17,865 nt of DNA from Varibaculum timonense_A (GTDB taxonomy: Bacteria; Actinomycetota; Actinomycetes; Actinomycetales; Actinomycetaceae). Under the pieces are notes generated by a model. That model had not been told where the DNA came from and ran no database searches. It worked only from the letters and a program-made list of their open reading frames with translations. Shown piece by piece: positions 7,098-13,696 of the stretch; within the stretch, counting starts at the first letter, position 1; each line of letters begins with the position of its first letter. A program made the position numbers and the translations under genes. The stretch covers positions 1-17,865 of the forward strand of contig NZ_JAQEVU010000014.1 of the NCBI RefSeq assembly GCF_027694345.1. Direction: 5' to 3'.

Positions 7098-8120
7098 ATG
7101 TCATCCTCAGGTCGCAAAGTCGCCGTCCTCGGCGCAGGCGCATGGGGGACCGTATTTGCACAAATACTGGTAGACGCCGGGAATGAAGTCAGGCTTTGGG
7201 CGCGTAGGGCAGAACTAGCAGAACAAATCAACCGGGGGGAAAATCCTCGCTACGTGCCCGATATAAAACTGCAGGGAATAAGCGCCTCCAGTGATTTACA
7301 ATGGGTCTGCGAGGGCGCGACCATGGTGGTGGTCTCCATTCCCTCAAACGGGGTGCGAGCCCTAATGGAGCAGATACGGGGATTTTTAACTCTAAACGCC
7401 ACCATAATATCGCTGGTAAAAGGGTTAGAAGCCGGAAGTCTGCAAACCATGACCGAGGTGATTGCCACCGCTGGAGCAATCCATCCCTCAAGAATCGTAG
7501 CGATTTCTGGACCTAACCTGTCAGCAGAAATCGCTCGTCACGAACCTACCGGAGCGGCAGTTGCCGGGCAAGATTCCTGGCGAGCTGGATTGGTAGCTTC
7601 CAGAATCCACACCCATTATTTCCGCCCCTATGTGGCTGAAGATATAGTCGGGGTGGAAATCGGAGGAGTAGTAAAAAACATTATCGCCATGGCGGTGGGG
7701 GCAGCTGAAGGTCTTGGGCTAGGAGTGAACTCCCGCTCGTTCCTGATTACCCGCGGACTAGCGGAAATGGTGCGCCTAGGGGTAGCGATGGGGGCGAAAT
7801 CAGAAACCTTCCTGGGGCTGGCCGGTCTTGGCGACCTGGTGGCCACCTGCTCTTCGTCCTCGTCTAGAAATTTTTCATTCGGCTATCGTTTAGGACAAGG
7901 GATGAGTATAGACGAAGCGCTAAAAGTATCTGCTGGCACAGTCGAGGGGGCGCGTTCGTGTCCAGTAGTGCGCGAATTGGCACACCGCAAGGGAGTATCC
8001 ATGCCGATTACCTCCGCAGCCTACCGGGTAATCAGTGGGAAACAGACTTTAGAAGAAGCGTTAATATCTTTGAGTTCTGGGCCGCGGGTAACCGACGGTC
8101 CTAGAGCGCGATTGGTGTAG
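7098..8120 (+). CDS. gpsA: Glycerol-3-phosphate dehydrogenase [NAD(P)+]
   Basis: GpsA, 340 residues, reduces dihydroxyacetone phosphate to sn-glycerol-3-phosphate, the backbone of phospholipids. The N-terminal Rossmann motif is VLGAGAWGTVFA. The catalytic lysine is K193 in GGVVKNIIAMAVGAAEGLG, followed by the family block FLGLAGLGDLVATCSS and the Arg-containing RNFSFGYRLGQG. Length and domain order are normal. The start lies 6 nt after the plsC stop, and the Shine-Dalgarno AGGAAGG overlaps the end of plsC, so translation is probably coupled. It is part of the murA-plsC-gpsA-ddl operon. Confidence 0.97.
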   Translation: MSSSGRKVAVLGAGAWGTVFAQILVDAGNEVRLWARRAELAEQINRGENPRYVPDIKLQGISASSDLQWVCEGATMVVVSIPSNGVRALMEQIRGFLTLNATIISLVKGLEAGSLQTMTEVIATAGAIHPSRIVAISGPNLSAEIARHEPTGAAVAGQDSWRAGLVASRIHTHYFRPYVAEDIVGVEIGGVVKNIIAMAVGAAEGLGLGVNSRSFLITRGLAEMVRLGVAMGAKSETFLGLAGLGDLVATCSSSSSRNFSFGYRLGQGMSIDEALKVSAGTVEGARSCPVVRELAHRKGVSMPITSAAYRVISGKQTLEEALISLSSGPRVTDGPRARLV

Positions 8121-8131
8121 AGAGGACAGCT

Positions 8132-9259
8132 ATGGCGTTAGCAGAAAACCAGAAACCCCGAGTATTAGTCCTGTTCGGAGGAGAATCGGGTGAGCACGGG
8201 ATTTCTTGTGCGACCGCTGCCGCAGTGGTAGAAGCAATCAACCCTGAGCGTTATGAGGTAGTAACCGTAGGTATCACTGCTCAAGGGCAATGGGTACCCC
8301 TCGATTTTAGCTCTGAGCAGTTCCAAATCCGGGAAGGTAAAGTGGCGAGCGTACCTCCCGCCAAGCGGCAGCTATTCCTGGCTCCCGGTACTGGGAAAGC
8401 AATTAGCCTACCCACTCAGCTAGGCAGCGAGTTTTCCCTTGGTGATTTAGGAACCTTTGATGTGGTATTCCCGCTGCTACATGGGCCTTTCGGAGAGGAC
8501 GGAACCGTGCAGGGGCTGTTAGAAATGATGCACCTGCCCTATGTAGGTTGCGGGGTGCTGGCCTCGGCCGCGGCTATGGATAAGCCCACCACGAAAGTAT
8601 TATTACACCAGGCAGGGCTGCCAGCCGGCAAATGGGAGACCGTGAACGCCGCCCAGTGGCAACAAGACCGATTCTCGGTACTTAAACGTCTAGCGCCCTT
8701 GGGAATGCCGGTGTTTGTGAAACCAGCCCGCGCCGGCTCGTCCTTAGGAATCAGCAAAGTAAACTCAGCTGATGCTTTGGAAGAAGCAATTGAAAGGGCG
8801 CAACAAATTGACCCGAAAGTGATTGTAGAAGCAGAACTTACTGGTCTAGAAATAGAATGTGCGGTGCTCCAAGGGCGGGACGGTCGCGCCCGTACCAGCG
8901 AACCAGGGCGGATAGCCATGCGAAGCGATGTTGATTTCTATGACTACCAAACCAAGTATTTCGCAGAGGACGCGGTTGCTTTGGAAATACCGGCACAGAT
9001 TCCTGCCCATTTAGCTAGCCAGGTGCGTGATTTTGCTGGTAAAGCTTTCGAGGCGCTGGGGTGTGAAGGGCTAGCTCGGGTAGATTTCTTTGTCGATACC
9101 GCCAAAGACCAGGTAGTAATCAATGAGGTAAATACGATGCCCGGCTTTACTCCATTTTCTATGTACCCGAAACTGTGGGAATATATGGGGGTTGATTATC
9201 CGCAGCTCATGGAAGAATTGATTTCATTAGCCTTGACACGCCCGGTAGGTCTGAGATAG
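8132..9259 (+). CDS. ddl: D-alanine--D-alanine ligase
   Basis: Ddl, 375 residues, joins two D-alanines using ATP to make the dipeptide at the end of the peptidoglycan stem. It is an ATP-grasp enzyme: the N-terminal VLFGGESGEHGIS corresponds to the family's usual SSEHEVS loop with small changes, followed by LLHGPFGEDGTVQGLLE, the ATP-binding VKPARAGSSLGISKV, and the metal-binding INEVNTMPGF with E332 and N334. Y276 in YQTKYF occupies the position where D-Ala-D-lactate ligases carry Phe, which favours a normal D-Ala-D-Ala product. The ATG follows AGAGGA by 5 nt and gpsA by 11 nt. Ddl is the classical target of D-cycloserine. Confidence 0.96.
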   Translation: MALAENQKPRVLVLFGGESGEHGISCATAAAVVEAINPERYEVVTVGITAQGQWVPLDFSSEQFQIREGKVASVPPAKRQLFLAPGTGKAISLPTQLGSEFSLGDLGTFDVVFPLLHGPFGEDGTVQGLLEMMHLPYVGCGVLASAAAMDKPTTKVLLHQAGLPAGKWETVNAAQWQQDRFSVLKRLAPLGMPVFVKPARAGSSLGISKVNSADALEEAIERAQQIDPKVIVEAELTGLEIECAVLQGRDGRARTSEPGRIAMRSDVDFYDYQTKYFAEDAVALEIPAQIPAHLASQVRDFAGKAFEALGCEGLARVDFFVDTAKDQVVINEVNTMPGFTPFSMYPKLWEYMGVDYPQLMEELISLALTRPVGLR

Positions 9260-9323
9260 AAAAACCAGCAATTCAAGGCACTTATTTTCCGGTAAACAGA
9301 AGTAAACAAATAGGGTTGGAGAT

Positions 9324-10238
9324 ATGGCGAAAAAACGCGTTACCTTAGTAACCAGCGGGCAATATCCGAATTTGACTGAGGACGAGGCAGGGCTAGTCGA
9401 GGAACTTAACTCACGAGGGCTAGACGCGCGGATTGCGATTTGGAATGATTCCCAGGTGGATTGGGAAGAAGCCGGAGTGTGCGTAATCCGTTCAGTTAGA
9501 GACTACGCTACCCATCGTGAACAGTTTGTTAAATGGGCACATAGCGTTCCCCGCCTATTAAACCCGGCAGATGTGAGCGAATGGGCTACCGATAAACATT
9601 ACCTACTGCATTTGCAAGGACAGGGAGTGCCGGTAATTCCTACAACTTGGCTAGAACCGGAACAGAATCTAAACAAACACCAGGTACATACCCGTTTTCC
9701 CGCCTATGGCGAGTTCGTAGTCAAGCCGGCAGTCTCCTCCGGGGGGCGCGAAATGGGGCGCTACGACGCTAATAACGGTATGGCGAGGATGGCAGCGATA
9801 ACTCATGCTTATCGTCTCCTGCAAGAGGGGCGCTCGGTAATGGTGCAACGTTACCTCTCGGAAGTAGATGCCCATGGTGAATACTCGCTGGTGTATATGA
9901 ATGGGGTGCTGTCGCATTCAGTAGAAAAAGCGGCTATGCTTACCAACCCGAACACTACCGAGCTGCAGGCAGAAGAAGAAGTTACCGGTAACCGCGAACC
10001 TAGACCCGAAGAATGGATTTTTGGGGAAAAGGTGCGTTCAGCTATTCATCACATGATTAAAGACCGTCTCGGGCATGACCAGCATTTACTGTTCTTGCGG
10101 GTAGATATGGTTCCCGATGGGAAAGGTTCCTTCTACCTGATGGAAGTATCTCCAGTAGACGGATCTTTATATCTGCGTACCCGTCCCGATGGGATTCAAA
10201 CTTTCGCAGATGCAATTTGTAACCGAGTTTTCTGGTAG
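9324..10238 (+). CDS. ATP-grasp family protein, RimK/DcsG-like
   Basis: A 304-residue protein of the ATP-grasp superfamily. It resembles the group that includes the cycloserine cyclo-ligase DcsG and many uncharacterised relatives: N-terminal VTLVTSGQYPNLTEDEAGLV, then VIRSVRDYATHREQFVKW, LLNPADVSEWATDKHYL, the ATP-binding core FVVKPAVSSGGREMGRY, EYSLVYMNGVLSHSV, and FLRVDMVPDGKGSFYLMEV. Residues R259, D261 and E274 are kept, but the usual E-x-N or E-x-E metal motif reads E274-V-S276, so one metal ligand appears replaced. Such enzymes normally join a carboxylate to an amine through an acyl-phosphate. The gene follows ddl by 64 bp and has AGGG 8 nt before the ATG, so it may share the operon. 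The substrate is unknown, and the resemblance to DcsG is family-level only. Confidence 0.75.
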   Translation: MAKKRVTLVTSGQYPNLTEDEAGLVEELNSRGLDARIAIWNDSQVDWEEAGVCVIRSVRDYATHREQFVKWAHSVPRLLNPADVSEWATDKHYLLHLQGQGVPVIPTTWLEPEQNLNKHQVHTRFPAYGEFVVKPAVSSGGREMGRYDANNGMARMAAITHAYRLLQEGRSVMVQRYLSEVDAHGEYSLVYMNGVLSHSVEKAAMLTNPNTTELQAEEEVTGNREPRPEEWIFGEKVRSAIHHMIKDRLGHDQHLLFLRVDMVPDGKGSFYLMEVSPVDGSLYLRTRPDGIQTFADAICNRVFW

Positions 10239-10250
10239 ACATATCGCTTT

Positions 10251-10289
10251 CACCTGCGTATATAGCGGGTGTGAGCGGATACATATCCG
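10251..10289 (+). terminator. Two tandem hairpins downstream of the ATP-grasp gene
   Basis: CACCTGC (10251-10257) can pair with GCGGGTG (10265-10271) with one U-G pair, and CGGAT (10276-10280) pairs with ATCCG (10285-10289). They start 12 nt after the stop codon. No U-tract directly follows; T-rich sequence begins near 10306. They could form a weak terminator at the end of the murA-to-ATP-grasp transcript. Confidence 0.35.
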
Positions 10290-10360
10290 TCCTTGGTGGC
10301 AAAAATTTTATCTCCAGCCCTTGGTTAGATAGAGTGGATAGTCGTCGCTAAGCGATAAAT

Positions 10361-10437
10361 GGTGGCTGTAGTTCAGTTGGTAGAGCACCTGGTTGTGGTC
10401 CAGGACGTCGCGGGTTCGAGCCCCGTCAGCCACCCCA
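10361..10437 (+). tRNA. tRNA-His (anticodon GUG)
   Basis: A full cloverleaf. The acceptor stem is GTGGCTG (10362-10368) with CAGCCAC (10427-10433), the anticodon stem CCTGG/CCAGG, and the loop TTGTGGT with anticodon GTG at 10395-10397. The T-loop GGTTCGAGCCC is conserved. The histidine-specific extra G-1 (10361) faces the discriminator C73 (10434), and the 3' CCA is encoded (10435-10437). It stands alone between the ATP-grasp gene and rplU. Confidence 0.97.
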
Positions 10438-10532
10438 GACGGCAACTGCCTGGCAGCTTGTCGTAAAGGTAGTTCAAACACTTTCTTTGAATCTCGGTGG
10501 TAGATAACACACCGTCTGGACAGGGAATTTGT

Positions 10533-10562
10533 TTGATAAACGCCGCCAGTATCGGCTAGCCT
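10533..10562 (+). promoter_or_regulatory. Candidate rplU-rpmA promoter
   Basis: TTGATA (10533-10538) and TAGCCT (10557-10562) are separated by 18 bp and resemble a vegetative -35/-10 pair. Transcription would start near 10569, giving a leader of about 56 nt before the ATG at 10625. The -10 sits inside an inverted repeat, CAGTATCG (10547-10554) / CGATACTG (10570-10577), which may be an operator. Confidence 0.45.
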
Positions 10563-10584
10563 AGTTAGTCGATACTGATTCTTC

Positions 10585-10612
10585 TTGAGGAATAGGAGAC
10601 CCTCGTCCTCAA
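10585..10612 (+). promoter_or_regulatory. Leader hairpin upstream of rplU
   Basis: TTGAGGA (10585-10591) pairs perfectly with TCCTCAA (10606-10612), with a smaller GAG/CTC pairing (10596-10598 with 10602-10604) inside the loop. It ends 12 nt before the rplU ATG. Ribosomal protein operons are often controlled by a protein binding such a leader structure. Autogenous control by L21 is an inference. Confidence 0.4.
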
Positions 10613-10624
10613 AAAGAAAGAATA

Positions 10625-10963
10625 ATGTACGTGACTAAGGAAATGAGCAGCAAAGTGGTCTACGCGATTGTCAAAGCGGGCGGACATCAAGAAAAAGTCT
10701 CCGTCGGAGATATAGTTGTCGTCGATAAACTGGCAGCAGAAGTTGGCGACAGCATCGACTTTGCTCCAGTGATGGTAGTTGATGGTGACAAAATCACCTC
10801 CGATGCCGCTGATTTGGAAAAAATCAAGGTGACTGGCGAAGTTTTGGAACAAACAAAAGGTCCAAAGGTTCGGATTCTTAAGTTCAAGAACAAGACCGGA
10901 TACACTCGCCGGATGGGTCATCGCGCCAAGCTGACCCAAGTTAAAATCACCAAAATCGCCTAA
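10625..10963 (+). CDS. rplU: 50S ribosomal protein bL21
   Basis: bL21 of the large ribosomal subunit, which binds 23S rRNA. The family core VYAIVKAGGHQEKVSVGDIVVVDKL opens the protein, and KTGYTRRMGHRAKLTQVKITKI closes it. The ATG at 10625 gives 112 residues with an unusual MYVTKEMSSK lead. An internal ATG at 10643 would give 106, and a GTG at 10655 would give 102 residues starting MVYAIVKAGG, which matches the usual family start and length. The ATG at 10625 is kept because AAGAAAG lies 4 nt upstream, while an AAGGA at 10637-10641 is too close to the second ATG and rather far from the GTG. rpmA follows 30 nt downstream, the usual pairing. Confidence 0.95.
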   Translation: MYVTKEMSSKVVYAIVKAGGHQEKVSVGDIVVVDKLAAEVGDSIDFAPVMVVDGDKITSDAADLEKIKVTGEVLEQTKGPKVRILKFKNKTGYTRRMGHRAKLTQVKITKIA

Positions 10964-10993
10964 TCTCGGGGAAACTAAGAAAGGAAAAGAAAA

Positions 10994-11245
10994 ATGGCAC
11001 ATAAGAAAGGGCTAGGTTCCTCTTCTAACGGCCGTGACTCTAACCCGCAGTACCTGGGGATTAAGCGTTACGGTGGCGAAGTAGTTAATGCCGGAGAAAT
11101 CCTGGTTCGTCAGCGGGGAAGCAAATATCACCCCGGCACGAACGTAGGAATGGGTAAAGATGACACCCTGTTTGCGTTAGCTGCTGGCTGCGTCGAGTTC
11201 GGTCGCAAACGCGGTCGCAAGGTCGTAAACGTAGTTTCCGCCTAA
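10994..11245 (+). CDS. rpmA: 50S ribosomal protein bL27
   Basis: bL27, 83 residues, lies near the peptidyl transferase centre and supports tRNA placement. The sequence MAHKKGLGSSSNGRDSNPQYLGIKR is the standard N-terminus with no cleavable extension of the Firmicutes type. It is followed by GGEVVNAGEILVRQRGSKYHPG and NVGMGKDDTLFAL. AAGGAAA just upstream serves as ribosome binding site. It is co-transcribed with rplU and followed by a strong hairpin. Confidence 0.98.
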   Translation: MAHKKGLGSSSNGRDSNPQYLGIKRYGGEVVNAGEILVRQRGSKYHPGTNVGMGKDDTLFALAAGCVEFGRKRGRKVVNVVSA

Positions 11246-11267
11246 GGCAAAACTGATAGCTTAAAGA

Positions 11268-11294
11268 TAGCGGGGTCGCCTAGCGACCCCGCTA
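11268..11294 (+). terminator. Terminator hairpin after rpmA
   Basis: TAGCGGGGTCGC (11268-11279) is perfectly complementary to GCGACCCCGCTA (11283-11294), a 12-bp GC-rich stem around CTA. The tail AACTTATATATT is T-containing but not a clean U-tract. It lies 22 nt after the rpmA stop and separates the ribosomal genes from obgE. Confidence 0.75.
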
Positions 11295-11360
11295 AACTTA
11301 TATATTGACGCCTGGGCTTAATAGGTTGAGGCTTTTTCGCTGAAGCTATAAGGGGTAGAG

Positions 11361-12881
11361 ATGGCAAATTTTGTTGATCGAGTAAAAATCGACGTTACTG
11401 CCGGTAACGGCGGTAACGGCTGCGTTAGTATTCGGCGAGAAAAATACAAGCCCCTAGGAGGCCCAGATGGGGGCAATGGGGGACATGGTGGCAGTATTTT
11501 CCTACAGGTCGATCCACAATGCCACACCCTATTGGACTATCATCATTTGCCCCATCGCAAAGCCAGTAACGGCACTCCCGGAATGGGAGCAAACCGCGAG
11601 GGCGCAAACGGAGCAGACCTAGTACTCCCAGTCCCTGCCGGCACCGTAGTTAAAACCAAAGACGGTGAAATTTTGGCAGACTTGCAAGGGGCAGGAACTC
11701 GTCTGGAAGTAGCTCACGGCGGGTGCGGCGGAAAAGGAAACGCAGCACTGGCTACCAAAAAACGTAAAGCCCCCGGCTTTGCTCTCCTGGGAGAAGAGGG
11801 CGAATCCCGCGTCCTCGTCCTCGAACTAAAATCAGTGGCCGACGTAGGGCTGGTCGGATTCCCCTCCTCCGGAAAATCCTCACTGATAGGGGCAATTTCT
11901 GAAGCTAAACCTAAAATAGCGGACTATCCCTTTACCACCCTGATTCCCAACCTGGGAGTAGTGCAAGCAGGAGACATCAGATTTACGGTTGCCGATGTCC
12001 CCGGTCTAATCCCCGGTGCTTCCCAAGGTAAAGGATTAGGGCTAGATTTTTTGCGCCACATTGAACGATGCGCGGTAATAGTACACGTTGTGGATTGCGC
12101 AAATATGGAGGCAAATCGCAACCCGGTCGATGATATTAACGCAATCGAAGCTGAACTAGCTGCCTATCAAAGCGATCTAGATAAAATCTCCGGATATGTG
12201 CCCCTAGCCGAACGTCCCCGGGTAATCGTCCTCAATAAAATGGATATTCCCGACGCTACCGAGATGGCAAAACTGCAAGCCAGCTCGCTAATAGACTTTG
12301 GGTGGCCGGTCTATGCGGTTTCTGCTCTCAGTGGGCATGGTTTGGACTCGTTGCTATTTTCTCTGGCAAAAATGGTATCTGAGCTGCGCAAGGAAGAACC
12401 AGAGGTTCTGGAACCACCGACTCAAATCTTGCGTCCCCCAAGCGTAGGCGGGGCGGCTTTTACCGTAACCGTTCATACTACTGGTCAAGAGCCCATCTAC
12501 CAGGTACAGGGAGAAAAACCAGAACGCTGGGTTAAACAAACCGATTTCAGCAATGACGAAGCTATCGGTTACCTGGCTGACCGTCTCTATTCCTACGGAG
12601 TAGAAGAAGAATTGCTCAAAAAAGGCGCTAACAGCGGTGATACCGTGGTGATTGGGTCGATGGAAGATGGAGTAATTTTCGACTTCGAACCTATGCAATC
12701 CGCGGGTGTCGAGCTATTAGGGGCGCGAGGCGAAGACCTGCGACTTGCAGGCAGTAAACGGCGAACAAACCAAGAACGGCGCGAACAATACCATCAGATG
12801 ATGGACAGTAAAGAAGAAGCTAGAAAGCAGCTACGTCAAGAACGCGAAAGCGGATTATGGACAGATCCTTCAAAAGACTAA
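11361..12881 (+). CDS. obgE: GTPase Obg/CgtA
   Basis: Obg GTPase, 506 residues, involved in 50S subunit assembly and stress control. The N-terminal glycine-rich Obg domain (about 1-158) shows GNGGNGCVSIRREKYKPLGGPDGGNGG. The G domain carries G1 GFPSSGKS (166-173), the switch-I ADYPFTTLIPNLG, G3 D212-VPG, and G4 N292-KMD. A C-terminal OCT domain follows at about 345-445 (VTVHTTGQEPIYQVQGEKPE...), then a charged tail of about 60 residues, as in many actinobacterial Obg proteins. AAGGGG lies shortly before the ATG. It sits downstream of rplU-rpmA, the conserved order, but after a terminator and so probably has its own promoter. Confidence 0.97.
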   Translation: MANFVDRVKIDVTAGNGGNGCVSIRREKYKPLGGPDGGNGGHGGSIFLQVDPQCHTLLDYHHLPHRKASNGTPGMGANREGANGADLVLPVPAGTVVKTKDGEILADLQGAGTRLEVAHGGCGGKGNAALATKKRKAPGFALLGEEGESRVLVLELKSVADVGLVGFPSSGKSSLIGAISEAKPKIADYPFTTLIPNLGVVQAGDIRFTVADVPGLIPGASQGKGLGLDFLRHIERCAVIVHVVDCANMEANRNPVDDINAIEAELAAYQSDLDKISGYVPLAERPRVIVLNKMDIPDATEMAKLQASSLIDFGWPVYAVSALSGHGLDSLLFSLAKMVSELRKEEPEVLEPPTQILRPPSVGGAAFTVTVHTTGQEPIYQVQGEKPERWVKQTDFSNDEAIGYLADRLYSYGVEEELLKKGANSGDTVVIGSMEDGVIFDFEPMQSAGVELLGARGEDLRLAGSKRRTNQERREQYHQMMDSKEEARKQLRQERESGLWTDPSKD

Positions 12882-12893
12882 TCCTGAAATAGC

Positions 12894-12973
12894 GGTCTTG
12901 GGTTCGTAAACCCTAAAAATATAACGGGAAACCAGCATTAACTATGGCAACAGCTATAGTTAAAACCAAGACC
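12894..12973 (+). ncRNA. Nested inverted repeats in the obgE-nadD spacer (candidate structured RNA)
   Basis: GGTCTTGG (12894-12901) pairs perfectly with CCAAGACC (12966-12973) and encloses a second perfect 8-bp stem, TTAACTAT (12938-12945) with ATAGTTAA (12956-12963). A third, overlapping option is GGGTT/AACCC (12900-12904, 12909-12913). Together these can form a branched RNA of about 80 nt in the spacer between obgE and nadD. It could be an obgE 3' structure or a nadD leader element. No known riboswitch class was recognised. Confidence 0.35.
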
Positions 12974-13075
12974 TTCCATGTTTTCTAAAACCAATAAGCA
13001 GATATTAGTAAGCGTTCACATTTGGTAGGATTGAAACTAGAGCCCAAGCGCAGACATGGCAAGAAGGGATACTCA

Positions 13076-13696
13076 ATGACGGTAGGCGTCAGCGTCGATG
13101 ACAAACGCATCGGGGTGATGGGTGGAACTTTCGACCCCATTCATCACGGTCACCTGGTTGCTGCCTCTGAAGTGCAACACCGCTACGGTCTAGATGAGGT
13201 AATTTTTGTTCCCACCGCCACTCAACCTTTCAAAAAAGGACGGCGAGTAACCATCCCCGAACACCGTTACTTGATGACTTCTATCGCCACTGCTTCAAAT
13301 CCTAGATTCACGGTTTCCCGAGTAGATATTGAACGGGGACAAACCACTTATACGGTAGATACCCTGCGAGATTTAAAACGCGAAAGACCTGGCAGCCACC
13401 TATTTTTTATTACCGGTGCCGATGCGTTACGTCAAATCATGGATTGGAAAAACGCCGAAGAACTATTCCAGCTGGCACGTTTCGTGGGAGTTACCCGCCC
13501 TGGGCACGTCCTTTCAAAAGCGGATAATCTACCTGCAGATCGAGTGTCATTACTAGAGGTACCCGCGATGGCTATATCATCAACCGATATTCGTCAGCGA
13601 GTAGCTACCGGGGCTCCCATCTGGTATTTAACCCCAGACGGGGTAGTGCAATATATTGCGAAATACGGTCTCTATCGGGAGGACAGCCAGATATGA
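13076..13696 (+). CDS. nadD: Nicotinate-nucleotide adenylyltransferase
   Basis: NadD, 206 residues from the ATG at 13076, transfers AMP from ATP to nicotinate mononucleotide in NAD synthesis. The nucleotidyltransferase motif is GGTFDPIHHGHL with H23-x-G-H26, and the C-terminal ISSTDIRQRVATG matches the family's second ATP-binding motif. An in-frame TTG at 13022 would add 18 basic residues, but the ATG is preferred because AAGAAGGGA (13061-13069) is well placed before it and the protein then has the usual length. The stop overlaps the next ATG (ATGA at 13693-13696), so the two are translationally coupled. nadD-(membrane protein)-rsfS-phosphoglycerate mutase is a familiar actinobacterial order. 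Confidence 0.95.
   Translation: MTVGVSVDDKRIGVMGGTFDPIHHGHLVAASEVQHRYGLDEVIFVPTATQPFKKGRRVTIPEHRYLMTSIATASNPRFTVSRVDIERGQTTYTVDTLRDLKRERPGSHLFFITGADALRQIMDWKNAEELFQLARFVGVTRPGHVLSKADNLPADRVSLLEVPAMAISSTDIRQRVATGAPIWYLTPDGVVQYIAKYGLYREDSQI

Noticed and set aside
13022..13075. TTG start extending NadD by 18 residues
   Set aside because: The ATG at 13076 has a well-placed Shine-Dalgarno and gives the usual family length and N-terminus.
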